Shown here piece after piece: positions 1 to 7,094 of a stretch of DNA of 12,830 nt. The notes under the pieces are model-generated. The model was given only the letters and a program-made list of their open reading frames with translations. It did no database searches and was not told where the DNA came from. Each line of letters opens with the position of its first letter. Within the stretch, counting starts at the first letter, position 1. Both the position numbers and the translations under genes were made by a program. This stretch comes from an uncultured bacterium (GTDB taxonomy: Bacteria; Krumholzibacteriota; Krumholzibacteriia; LZORAL124-64-63): assembly GCA_903847545.1 (NCBI GenBank), contig CAINDZ010000592.1:1-12830 (forward strand), read 5' to 3'.

Positions 1-16
1 CCGCCCTCTCCCCCAG

Positions 17-294
17 CCCCTCCCCCGCCTGCGGGGGAGGGGAGCGCGCGCGACGCGTAGCCGACGGGTGGCCAGGCTCCAGCCCCTCCCCCGCCTGCGG
101 GGGAGGGGTGCGCGGCAGCGCGGGAGAGGGGTGGTTTGGCCGTGGCGATCGTGGTTCGGCCGCCCTCTCCCCCAGCCCCTCCCCCGCGGGCGGGGGAGGG
201 GTGCGCGGCAGCGCGGGAGAGGGGCGGTTCGGCCGTGCCGATCGTGGTTCGGCCGCCCTCTCCCCCAGCCCCTCCCCCGCCTGCGGGGGAGGGG
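17..294. repeat. Four copies of a 26-bp perfect palindrome
   Basis: The copies lie at 17-42, 83-108, 176-201 and 269-294. Each has 12-bp perfect arms (CCCCTCCCCCGC / GCGGGGGAGGGG) separated by two bases: CT in copies 1, 2 and 4, GG in copy 3. In RNA each would form a very stable hairpin. There is no following T-run, so none is a standard intrinsic terminator. The G-tracts (GGGGG, GGGG, GGG, GGGG) could also form unusual DNA structure. The function is unknown. Confidence 0.85.
83..268. repeat. Two 93-bp tandem direct repeats
   Basis: Unit A is 83-175 and unit B is 176-268. Aligned by eye they differ at only five positions: the two loop bases of the palindrome (CT against GG) and three substitutions in the GGTTTGGCCGTGG-like part. 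A further start of the unit at 269 follows at the same 93-bp spacing and then diverges into the sequence that follows the copy at 1-58. The low divergence suggests recent duplication. Confidence 0.85.
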
Positions 295-340
295 AGCGCG
301 CGCGACGCGTTGCTGACGGTCGGGCGGGGGTCGCGCGGCC

Positions 341-2170
341 GTGAACGTGCTCTCGACAACACCCGCAGGCGCGTCCGGCCGGGACGACTGGCGCGCGCTC
401 CAGGAGGCCGAGGACGCCGGTGCGTTCTTCGACGCCTGGCTGCGCTGCCTGGTGTCCCGGCTCGAGGGGGTCGGGCAGGCCGTGCTGGTGTGGGCCGACG
501 CGGCCAACGTCGGCCCGTTCCACCCCGCCGCGGTCTGGCCGGAGGGCGCGGCCCCTTCGTCCGAACTCGCGGCGCTTTGCGAGCGGGCGCTGGCCCTGCG
601 CCTGCCCATGCACCAGTCGGCGGCGGCCGACGTCTTCGCCTACCCGGTCATGGCCGGCGGCGACCTGCACGGCGTGGTGGCCCTGGCCACGGCCCAGCGC
701 CTGCCCGAGCAGGCCGTGCTCTGGCTTCGCTGGGGCGTCGGCTGGCTGCTCGAGCAGGCGGCGCGGAGCGCCCCGGGGGCCGAAGGGCAGGTCGAGGAAG
801 GCTTCGTCCTCACGCTCGACCTGCTGACCCGCGTCCTGGAGGCGGACAACGCGCGGGACGCGGCCCAGGCGGTGTTGACCGAGGCCGCCCAGCGCCTGGG
901 CTGCGAGCGGGTCTCGCTCGGGTTCGGCGACCTGCGTGGCCTGCGCCTGTTCGGGCTGTCGCATTCCGCCGACTTCGCCCGGCGCATCGACCTGGCCAGC
1001 GCGATCGAGGCGGCCATGGACGAGTGCGCCGACCAGGGCGTGACGATCCGTCTCGGCCTGCCCGGCGAGAGCGAGGGCGAGGCCCAGGCCCTCATGGTGC
1101 GCGAGCACCAGCGCCTGCAGCGCGACTACGACGCCCTGGCCGTGATCTCGGTGCCGTTCCGGTTCGGCGACACGACCGGCGTGCTCCTGTTCGAATGGTC
1201 CACGCCCGCCGCCGACGCCGGCGTCTACACGCTCGCGGCCGGCATCGTGCCCATCGTCGGCCAGGCCCTGGCGGAGAGGCGCCGGCTCGGGCGGCCCTGG
1301 CCGGTCCGCCTGGCGCATGGCGCCAGGTCCCATTGGCGCAAGCTCGTCGGGCCCCGGCACGCCGGGCGCAAGCTGGCCGTTCTCGCCGGCACCGCCCTCG
1401 CGGCTTACCTGGCCGTGGCGGTCGGCGAATTCAAGATCGCCGCGCCGTCCAGGCTGGAAGGGGCGGTGCGGCGCGTGATCGTGGCGCCGTTTGACGGCTT
1501 TATCGGCAGCAGCCAGTTCCGCGCCGGCCAGGTGGTGGAGAAGGGCGCGGTGCTGGCCACCCTGGACGATCGCGACCTGCGCCTGGAGGCCTCGCGCTGG
1601 GACAGCCAGAGCACCCAGTACCACAAGCAGGCCCAGGACGCCCTGGCCCAGCGCAACGTGGCGCAGATGCAGATTTCCCTGGCCCAGACCCGCCAGGCGG
1701 CGGCCCAGCGCCAGTTGAGCGCCGCCATGATGGAGCGCTCCCGCATCAAGGCGCCGTTCGAGGGGGTGGTCGTCTCCGGCGACCTGTCCCAGAAACTGGG
1801 CGCCGCCGTGAAAAAGGGCGACGTGCTCTACGAGATCGCGCCCCTCGACCATTACCGCGTCATCCTCGAGGTGGAGGAGGCCGACATCCGCCACGTCCAG
1901 GTCGGCCAGTCCGGCGAACTGATCCTGGCCGCCCTGCCGGCGCAGACCTTCCCCTTCGCCGTGCGCCTGGTGACGCCCGTGGCCGTGGCCCGTGAAGGCA
2001 GGAACTTCTTCCGGGTCGAGGCCAGCCTGGACGGCCACGCGCCCAAGCTGCGGCCCGGCATGGAAGGCGTGGCCAAGATCCACGCCGGCACCCACGCCCG
2101 GGTGTGGATCTGGACGCGCCGCTTCGTCGACTGGCTGCGCCTGAAGTCCTGGGTCTGGCTGGGGGTATAG
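341..2170 (+). CDS. GAF-domain / HlyD-type membrane fusion protein
   Basis: This 609-residue protein combines a cytoplasmic sensor-like half with a periplasmic adaptor half. Residues about 16-140 and 152-318 look like two GAF-type domains, the first more divergent. A basic stretch leads to one membrane segment at about 344-364 (LAVLAGTALAAYLAVAV). The two halves of a HlyD/biotinyl-lipoyl barrel-sandwich follow at about 371-412 (VIVAPFDGFI, GQVVEKGAVLATLDD) and 466-503 (IKAPFEGVVVSGD, VKKGDVLYEI), around an Ala/Gln-rich helical hairpin (about 413-465), then a beta-barrel ending in a Trp-rich tail. The start is the GTG at 341. An in-frame TGA at 314 rules out earlier starts, and the first GAF fold would be lost by starting much later; a GTG at 347 is a possible alternative. 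A G-run at 326-330 is the only ribosome-site candidate. The next gene follows after 5 nt and also ends in a HlyD-like half, so the two products probably form an inner-membrane complex. The ligand of the GAF domains is unknown. Confidence 0.85.
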   Translation: MNVLSTTPAGASGRDDWRALQEAEDAGAFFDAWLRCLVSRLEGVGQAVLVWADAANVGPFHPAAVWPEGAAPSSELAALCERALALRLPMHQSAAADVFAYPVMAGGDLHGVVALATAQRLPEQAVLWLRWGVGWLLEQAARSAPGAEGQVEEGFVLTLDLLTRVLEADNARDAAQAVLTEAAQRLGCERVSLGFGDLRGLRLFGLSHSADFARRIDLASAIEAAMDECADQGVTIRLGLPGESEGEAQALMVREHQRLQRDYDALAVISVPFRFGDTTGVLLFEWSTPAADAGVYTLAAGIVPIVGQALAERRRLGRPWPVRLAHGARSHWRKLVGPRHAGRKLAVLAGTALAAYLAVAVGEFKIAAPSRLEGAVRRVIVAPFDGFIGSSQFRAGQVVEKGAVLATLDDRDLRLEASRWDSQSTQYHKQAQDALAQRNVAQMQISLAQTRQAAAQRQLSAAMMERSRIKAPFEGVVVSGDLSQKLGAAVKKGDVLYEIAPLDHYRVILEVEEADIRHVQVGQSGELILAALPAQTFPFAVRLVTPVAVAREGRNFFRVEASLDGHAPKLRPGMEGVAKIHAGTHARVWIWTRRFVDWLRLKSWVWLGV

Positions 2171-2175
2171 GCGAG

Positions 2176-4326
2176 ATGTCGGTGCTGTTCTCTCCCAGCT
2201 GGTACCGTGTCGCCGCCTTGCGGCCCCGCCTGCGCGCCCAGGCGCGGATGTCGCGCCACGTCTACCGGGGGGAACGCTGGCACGTCCTGCAGGACCTCGG
2301 CAGCGGCCGCTACCTGCGCCTCAACCCGGCCGCCTACCGGGTGGTGGCGCTCATGGACGGCCTGCGCAGCGTCGACGAGATCTGGCGCCAGGCCTGCCTG
2401 ACCCAGGGCGACGCGGCGCCCAGCCAGGACGAGGTGGTGGAGCTGCTGGGCCAGCTCCACGCCGCCAACGTCCTGATCTCCGACCGCCGGCCCGATATCG
2501 CCGAACTGCGCGAGCGCGGCGCCAAATCCCGCCGCGCCAGGCTCAAGCAATACCTCGCCAACCCCCTGTCGCTCAAGTTCCCGCTGGTGGACCCCGACCG
2601 CCTGCTCGGCAAGGCGGTCGCGCTCATCACCCCGACGGCCTGGAAGATCCTGACGGCGGCCTGGCTGCTCCTGGTCGGCTCGGCCCTGGTCGGCGCCTTC
2701 TACGACTGGGAGCCCCTGACCCGGGACCTGGCGGCGCGCAGCTTCACCCCGGAGAACGTCCTCATCCTCGCGCTGGTCTTCCCGGCGCTCAAGATCGTCC
2801 ACGAACTGGGCCACGGCCTGGCGATCAAGGCCTTCGGCGGCTCCTGCCGCGAGATGGGCGTGATGCTCCTGGTGTTCCTGCCCGTGCCCTACGTGGATGC
2901 CGGCCAGTCGACCGGATTCCCGAGCAAGTGGCGGCGCATGGCCGTCGGCGCGGCGGGGATGATCGCCGAACTGTCGGTGGCGGCGGCGGCCTACTGGTTG
3001 TGGTCTTCGGCCGAGCCGGGCCTGTTCAAGTCGGTCCTGCACCAGACCCTGGTGCTGTCCGGCCTGACCACCCTGATGTTCAACGCCAACCCCCTGCTGC
3101 GCTTCGACGGCTACTACATCCTCGCCGACTGGCTGGAAATCCCGAACTTCGGCACCCGGGCCAACCGTTACCTCGGCGACCTGGTCAGCCGGCACGTGTT
3201 CCGTTCCGAAAAGGCGGAGCCCCTCCAGCTGGCCCCTCGGGAAGGCCCCTGGCTGGTCGGTTACGCGCTCGCCTCGTTCGCCTACCGGGTCCTGGTGGCG
3301 TTGACGATCATCTTCTTCGTGGCCAACGCCTTCTTCTTCGTCGGCGTCCTGCTCGCCCTCTGGGCGGCCTGGAGCATGCTCATCCTGCCGGTGATCCGCG
3401 CGCTGGGGCACCTGGTCCGGCATCCCGCCCTGGACGAGGTCCGCCTGCGCGCCTGGACCCTGAGCGCCGGCGCGCTGGCCGGCCTGCTCTGGCTGGTGTT
3501 CGGGGTGCCCGTCCCGGCCTGGACCAACGCCGAGGGCGTGATCTGGATGACCGAGGACGCCCAGGTCCGCGCCGCCCACCCCTGTTTCGGCCAGAGCGTG
3601 CTGGCCCGGCCGGGCAGCCGCGTCCGGCGCGGTGACCCCCTGCTCGACTGCGGCGACCCGGAGCTCGACGCCCAGTTGGCCGAGAACCGGGCCCGCTTCG
3701 AGGAACAATCCGCCCGTTTCGACCTGGCCAGTGCCACCGACCGGGTGCAGACCCAGTTGGCGCGGGCCGGGCTGTCGCATACCCGCTCGGTCTACCAGGA
3801 CCTGCAGGCCCGGCGCAAGGCGATGGTCATGACCAGCGCCCACGACGGCGTGTTCGTCATGGATTCGCCGGGGGATTTTCCCGGTCACTACCTCGCGCGC
3901 GGCGCCGTGGCGGCCCACGTCCTGGAGCCGAACAACATCGCCCTGTTCACCGTGGTGCCCCAGGCGGCGGTCGACCTGGTTCGCCAGAACACGCGGCGGG
4001 TGGAATTGCGGGTGGCCGGCGACGTCTGGACCGAGCTGACCGCCACGATCAGGCGCGAGGTGCCCGGCGCCACCCGCGACCTGCCCAGCCTGGCCTTGTC
4101 CCTGGCCGGGGGCGGCGAGATCGGCCTGGATCCGGAGGCGGCGGCGACCGGCGCCGCGGTCGCCCTCTCGCCCCTGTTCCAGTTCGAGCTGGCCCTGCCC
4201 GCCGACTACCCGATCACCGCCCTGGGCAGCCGCGTCTACGTGCGCTTCGTGCACCCCGACGAGCCCCTCGCCGACCAGTGGTACCGGGTGATCCGGCGCA
4301 CCTTCCTGAAGCAGTTCTCGGTCTGA
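2176..4326 (+). CDS. PqqD-like / M50 membrane metalloprotease / HlyD-like fusion protein
   Basis: This 716-residue polytopic membrane protein belongs to the site-2-protease (M50) class, of the putative peptide zinc metalloprotease type. Residues about 28-103 resemble a PqqD-like winged-helix domain (YLRLNPAAYRVVALMDG, SVDEIW, then a helix before ANVLISD). The protease core has the zinc motif HELGH at 209-213 in a hydrophobic helix, and a second motif NPLLRFDG at 305-312 that should supply the third ligand (Asp311). Membrane segments are visible near 155-178, 194-217, 228-243, 255-276, 372-413 (probably two) and 426-449. From about 450 a HlyD-like half follows (VRAAHPCFGQSV, GSRVRRGDPLLDCGDPELDAQL, a short coiled region, a beta-rich end). 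I start at ATG 2176, 5 nt after the previous stop. An upstream GTG at 2104 would overlap the previous gene by 67 nt and adds residues with no family resemblance. The key residues are intact, so proteolysis is plausible, but related proteins may act as transport partners instead. The substrate is unknown; the TpsA exoprotein or its signal peptide are candidates by context. Confidence 0.87.
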   Translation: MSVLFSPSWYRVAALRPRLRAQARMSRHVYRGERWHVLQDLGSGRYLRLNPAAYRVVALMDGLRSVDEIWRQACLTQGDAAPSQDEVVELLGQLHAANVLISDRRPDIAELRERGAKSRRARLKQYLANPLSLKFPLVDPDRLLGKAVALITPTAWKILTAAWLLLVGSALVGAFYDWEPLTRDLAARSFTPENVLILALVFPALKIVHELGHGLAIKAFGGSCREMGVMLLVFLPVPYVDAGQSTGFPSKWRRMAVGAAGMIAELSVAAAAYWLWSSAEPGLFKSVLHQTLVLSGLTTLMFNANPLLRFDGYYILADWLEIPNFGTRANRYLGDLVSRHVFRSEKAEPLQLAPREGPWLVGYALASFAYRVLVALTIIFFVANAFFFVGVLLALWAAWSMLILPVIRALGHLVRHPALDEVRLRAWTLSAGALAGLLWLVFGVPVPAWTNAEGVIWMTEDAQVRAAHPCFGQSVLARPGSRVRRGDPLLDCGDPELDAQLAENRARFEEQSARFDLASATDRVQTQLARAGLSHTRSVYQDLQARRKAMVMTSAHDGVFVMDSPGDFPGHYLARGAVAAHVLEPNNIALFTVVPQAAVDLVRQNTRRVELRVAGDVWTELTATIRREVPGATRDLPSLALSLAGGGEIGLDPEAAATGAAVALSPLFQFELALPADYPITALGSRVYVRFVHPDEPLADQWYRVIRRTFLKQFSV

Positions 4327-4328
4327 CC

Positions 4329-6314
4329 ATGTTCGCGCTCTCCGTCTCCGCCCAGCCCTACCCGCAGCGCCAGGACGACTTCGACCCCACCTGGCTCAAC
4401 CGCGCCGTCGAGCGCGCGCGGGCGGGCTTGCGCGCCGGGCTGCGCTTCCGGCCGGGCCGCCTGCGCCGACTGGCCCGGCGGGTGGAGACGGCCGGCCGGG
4501 ACGGCTGGCGCCGCTGTCAGGGCGCAGGCCGCGAGGCGGCGCTTCGCGAACTGCGCCTGGCCCTGCGCAAGCGCGGCTTCGCCGACGACGGCCTGACGGT
4601 CCGCGCCCTGGCCCTGGCCTGCGAGGCCGCCGAAACCACCCTCGGCCTGGTGCCGCACCCGCCCCAGGTGACGGCCGCCTACGTGCTGCTGCACGGCCAG
4701 GTCGTGGAGCTGGACACCGGTGAGGGCAAGTCCCTCGCGGCGGCGCTGGCGGCGGCCTGCGCCGCCCTGGCCGGGCTCAGGGTGCACGTGGTGACGGTGA
4801 ACGACTACCTGGCCGCGCGCGACGGCGAAACCTTCGCCCCCTTCTTCGCGGCGCTCGGCCTCGACGTCGGCGTCGTGCTCGAGACCATGCGGCCCGAGGA
4901 GAAAGTCGTCCCCTACGGCCGCGCCGTGGTCTATTGCGCCAACAAGGTGGTCGTGTTCGATTACCTGCGCGACCGGCTCCAGTTCAAGGAAGGCCTGCGC
5001 CCCCTCGGCATCGCCCTCGAGTCCATGAAGGGCGCCGCCCGGGCGCGGACCCTGCTGCCCGGCCTGCAGTTCGCCATCGTCGACGAGGCCGACAGCGTGT
5101 TCATCGACGAGGCGCGCACCCCCCTGGTGATTTCCGCCCAGGAACAGGACCCGGCCCGCGAGGCCCACTACCGCCAGGCCATGGCCCTGGCGCGCGAACT
5201 CGAGGAGGGCGTCGACTTCGGCTGGCGCGCGGGCGGGCGGGTGCCCCGCCTCACCGACGCCGGCAGCGCCCGCCTGGCGCAACGGGCCGAGGGCCTGGGC
5301 GGCCTGTGGCAGGGGCCGCGCCTGCGCGAGGACGCCGTGCACCAGGCCCTGGTGGCGCTGCGCAGGTTCCGGCGCGACGTCGACTACATCGTCGAGGCGG
5401 GCAAGGTCCTGATCGTCGACGAGAACACCGGTCGCGTCATGCCCGACCGCAGCTGGGAGCGGGGCCTGCAGCAGCTGATCGAGATCAAGGAGGGCCTGGC
5501 GCCGACCCCGATCCGCGAGAACCTGGCGCGCCTGTCCTACCAGCTGTTCTTCCGGCGCTACCTGCACCTGTCGGGCATGACCGGAACCTGCCGCGAGGTG
5601 TCCGGCGAGCTGGGCGAGGTCTATGGCCTGGGCGTGGTGCGGGTGGAACCTTTCCGGCCTTCGCGGCGCAAGCGGCTGCCCACCCTCGTGTACGGTCATG
5701 CCGCGTCCCGCTGGGAGGCCGTCGTGGACCAGGTGCGCGCCTGCCAGGCGAGCGGCCGGCCCGTGCTGATCGGCACCCGCTCCATCCAGGCCTCGGAGCA
5801 CCTGAGCGCGTGCCTCGCCAGCCAGGGCATCGTCCACCAGGTCCTGAACGCCAAGCAGAACGCCGCCGAGGCCGAGATCGTGGCGCGCGCCGGCGAGCGC
5901 GGCCAGGTCACCATCGCCACCAACATGGCCGGGCGCGGCACCGACATCAAGTTGGGCGAGGGGGTGGCCGAGCTGGGCGGCCTCTTCGTCATCCTCTCGG
6001 AGGGGCACGACAACGGCCGCGTCGACCGGCAACTGGCCGGACGCTGCGCGCGCCAGGGCGATCCCGGCGGCTGGCGGGCCGTCGTCTGCCTGGAGGACGA
6101 GGTGATGCGTGGAATGCCGGCCTGGCTCAAGCGCCCGCTGGCCGCCGCCCTGTCCGGGCGGCGTCTGGGCCAGTTGCTCGGGCGTGCGGTTTTTTTGCTG
6201 TATCGATACGCGCAGTTCGACGTCAGCCGTCGCCATCGAGCCGAGAGAAGGCGGTTGATGCAGGTCGACCACCGCTCGCGCGTGACCCTGTCTTTTAGTG
6301 GAGAGTCTGAATGA
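4329..6314 (+). CDS. Short SecA-like translocation ATPase
   Basis: This 661-residue paralogue of SecA retains the complete DEAD-type motor. Walker A is DTGEGKS at 129-135, with VTVNDYLAARD after it and Walker B as DEAD at 252-255 within DEADSVFIDEARTPL. A preprotein-crosslinking-like insert follows, then RRDVDYIVEAGKVLIVDE and GMTGT at 416-420. The second motor domain has TIATNMAGRGTD from 528 and an arginine-finger motif QLAGRCARQGD from 568. Only about 80 residues come after that motif, compared with about 320 in the 901-residue E. coli SecA. The helical wing, two-helix finger and zinc/SecB-binding tail are therefore absent, and only part of the first scaffold helix seems to remain. I choose ATG 4329, 2 nt after the previous stop, over the GTG at 4278, which would overlap the M50 gene by 49 nt. 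No clear ribosome site is visible, so translation may be coupled. Its place in a TPS cluster suggests a dedicated role rather than housekeeping export. Confidence 0.9.
   Translation: MFALSVSAQPYPQRQDDFDPTWLNRAVERARAGLRAGLRFRPGRLRRLARRVETAGRDGWRRCQGAGREAALRELRLALRKRGFADDGLTVRALALACEAAETTLGLVPHPPQVTAAYVLLHGQVVELDTGEGKSLAAALAAACAALAGLRVHVVTVNDYLAARDGETFAPFFAALGLDVGVVLETMRPEEKVVPYGRAVVYCANKVVVFDYLRDRLQFKEGLRPLGIALESMKGAARARTLLPGLQFAIVDEADSVFIDEARTPLVISAQEQDPAREAHYRQAMALARELEEGVDFGWRAGGRVPRLTDAGSARLAQRAEGLGGLWQGPRLREDAVHQALVALRRFRRDVDYIVEAGKVLIVDENTGRVMPDRSWERGLQQLIEIKEGLAPTPIRENLARLSYQLFFRRYLHLSGMTGTCREVSGELGEVYGLGVVRVEPFRPSRRKRLPTLVYGHAASRWEAVVDQVRACQASGRPVLIGTRSIQASEHLSACLASQGIVHQVLNAKQNAAEAEIVARAGERGQVTIATNMAGRGTDIKLGEGVAELGGLFVILSEGHDNGRVDRQLAGRCARQGDPGGWRAVVCLEDEVMRGMPAWLKRPLAAALSGRRLGQLLGRAVFLLYRYAQFDVSRRHRAERRRLMQVDHRSRVTLSFSGESE
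6300..6305 (+). promoter_or_regulatory. Ribosome binding site for the small HlyD-type adaptor
   Basis: GGAGAG lies 5 nt before the ATG at 6311, inside the last codons of the SecA-like gene. Together with the ATGA stop-start overlap at 6311-6314 it fixes this start and indicates coupled translation of the two genes. Confidence 0.75.
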
Positions 6315-7060
6315 GTACGAACTGGATGCGGCCGTCCTGGCTTACCGCAAGAAACTGGCCCGCGCTGCTGGCGCTGGCGGCGTGCGCCGGGGCGCTGCCC
6401 GCGGCCCACGCCGAGACGGAGATCGTCTGCCTGATCGAGCCTTCCCTCGAGGTGAACGTCGGCACACCGGTCGACGGCGTGCTGGAGGTGGTCAACGTCG
6501 ACCGCGGCGACGCGGTCCGGGCAGGACAGCTGCTGGCCAGGCTGAACACCAGCGTGGAGGCCGCCGCGGTCGATTTCCAGGCGGCCAAATCCGAGTTCGG
6601 CGCGCGCAAGGTGGCGCGCAACCAGGACCTCAACGCCCGGAAACTGATCTCCGACCACGATCTCGACGAGATGACCACGGAACAGAAGCTGGCGGAGCTG
6701 GAACTGCGCCAGCGCAAGGAAGTGCTCAACCTGCGCAGCATCGTCAGCCCGGTCGACGGCGTCGTCGTCGACCGCTACCGCAGCAAGGGCGACCTGGTGA
6801 AGCAGGAGCGCATCTTCCGCATCGTCCAGATCGACCCCCTGCACGTGGAGACCATCCTCCCGGCGTCCTATTTCGGCCGCGTTCGCCCTGGCCAGAGCCA
6901 CACCGTCAGGCCGCAGCTGTCGGCCGGGTCCTTCAAGGCCCAGGTCAGCCACGTCGACAAGGTCATCGACCCGGCCAGCGGCACCTTCCGCGTGCGCCTG
7001 ATCCTGCCCAACCCCAAGTCCAGCGTGCCTTCCGGGCAGCGCTGCAGCGTTCATTTCTAG
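6311..7060 (+). CDS. Exported HlyD/RND-type periplasmic adaptor
   Basis: This 249-residue periplasmic adaptor has an N-terminal signal sequence (about 1-34) with cleavage most likely after AHA at 34. An LAAC at 22-25 also fits a lipobox, so a lipoprotein is possible. The first lipoyl half lies at about 50-79 (VGTPVDGVLEVV, RGDAVRAGQLLARL), a helical hairpin at about 80-137, the second lipoyl half at about 141-175 (IVSPVDGVVVDRY, KGDLVKQERIFRI), then beta-barrel and membrane-proximal parts with the RND-adaptor motif VIDPASGTFRVRLILPNP near 218-235. The mature chain has two cysteines, C40 and C245, one at each end, which could form a disulfide. There is no pump gene beside it; its neighbours are a SecA-like ATPase (4-nt overlap) and an outer-membrane TpsB (34 nt downstream). 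I therefore infer that it links inner- and outer-membrane parts of the same apparatus. The hairpin is short for this family. Confidence 0.87.
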   Translation: MSTNWMRPSWLTARNWPALLALAACAGALPAAHAETEIVCLIEPSLEVNVGTPVDGVLEVVNVDRGDAVRAGQLLARLNTSVEAAAVDFQAAKSEFGARKVARNQDLNARKLISDHDLDEMTTEQKLAELELRQRKEVLNLRSIVSPVDGVVVDRYRSKGDLVKQERIFRIVQIDPLHVETILPASYFGRVRPGQSHTVRPQLSAGSFKAQVSHVDKVIDPASGTFRVRLILPNPKSSVPSGQRCSVHF

Positions 7061-7094
7061 CCCTCAAGAATCAACCACGACAGGTTCCTGCGTC

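Larger units (their letters stand above)
1..320. repeat. GC-rich intergenic repeat array upstream of the cluster
   Basis: This 320-bp non-coding stretch is made almost entirely of repeats. Positions 1-58 are identical to 253-310, and the match continues with two mismatches to about 68/320. Between these flanks lie two 93-bp tandem units. All copies carry the palindrome with arms CCCCTCCCCCGC and GCGGGGGAGGGG. The strings CCCTCTCCCCCAG and GGGAGAGGGG form an outer, less perfect inverted pair. Dispersed palindromic elements of this look are common between genes in GC-rich proteobacteria (REP/MITE-like). Any open frames here are low-complexity products of the repeats (Pro/Arg/Gly-rich) and I do not call them genes. 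The array ends about 20 bp before the first start codon, so it could be a terminator for an upstream gene, part of the 5' untranslated region, or a mobile repeat cluster. I see no convincing promoter boxes. Confidence 0.85.

Noticed and set aside
1..320. Possible CRISPR array, because of regularly spaced repeats
   Set aside because: The 93-bp units are repeated along their full length with no unique spacers, and the palindromes are far more GC-rich and longer than CRISPR repeats. No cas genes are present.
68..344. Short open frames through the repeat array
   Set aside because: They encode Arg/Gly/Pro-rich low-complexity peptides that simply reflect the repeats. No ribosome sites or family features were seen.
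136..1494. Long + strand frame overlapping the GAF-HlyD gene
   Set aside because: Its product is an Arg/Gly/Ala/Pro-rich chain typical of a wrong frame in GC-rich DNA. The frame starting at 341 gives recognisable GAF and HlyD domains.
2104..2175. GTG start giving the M50 protein 24 more residues
   Set aside because: It lies inside the end of the GAF-HlyD gene and adds sequence unlike the family. ATG 2176 sits directly after that gene's stop.
1852..4254. 800-codon open frame on the - strand opposite the M50 gene
   Set aside because: The translation is rich in Gly/Gln/His/Arg/Asp with no domain-like pattern. It is a mirror of the M50 gene, whose zinc motifs are intact on the + strand.
4278..4328. 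GTG start giving the SecA-like protein 17 more residues
   Set aside because: It would overlap the M50 gene by 49 nt, and the added residues do not resemble the start of SecA. ATG 4329 follows the M50 stop by 2 nt.
4236..6272. 678-codon open frame on the - strand opposite the SecA-like gene
   Set aside because: It is a shadow of the SecA-like gene. The + strand frame contains all helicase and SecA motifs in order.
6190..6314. Frameshift truncating a longer SecA
   Set aside because: The frame after the T-run keeps a basic helical stretch (RRHRAERRRLMQVD) and ends in an ATGA overlap with the next gene, preceded by a good ribosome site. The alternative + frame open through the motor gives a low-complexity product and stops earlier, at about 6298. 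There is also no room for the missing domains before the adaptor gene.
7061..7094. Terminator or separate promoter between the small adaptor and TpsB
   Set aside because: The 34-nt gap has no hairpin with T-run and no recognisable promoter boxes, so cotranscription is simpler.
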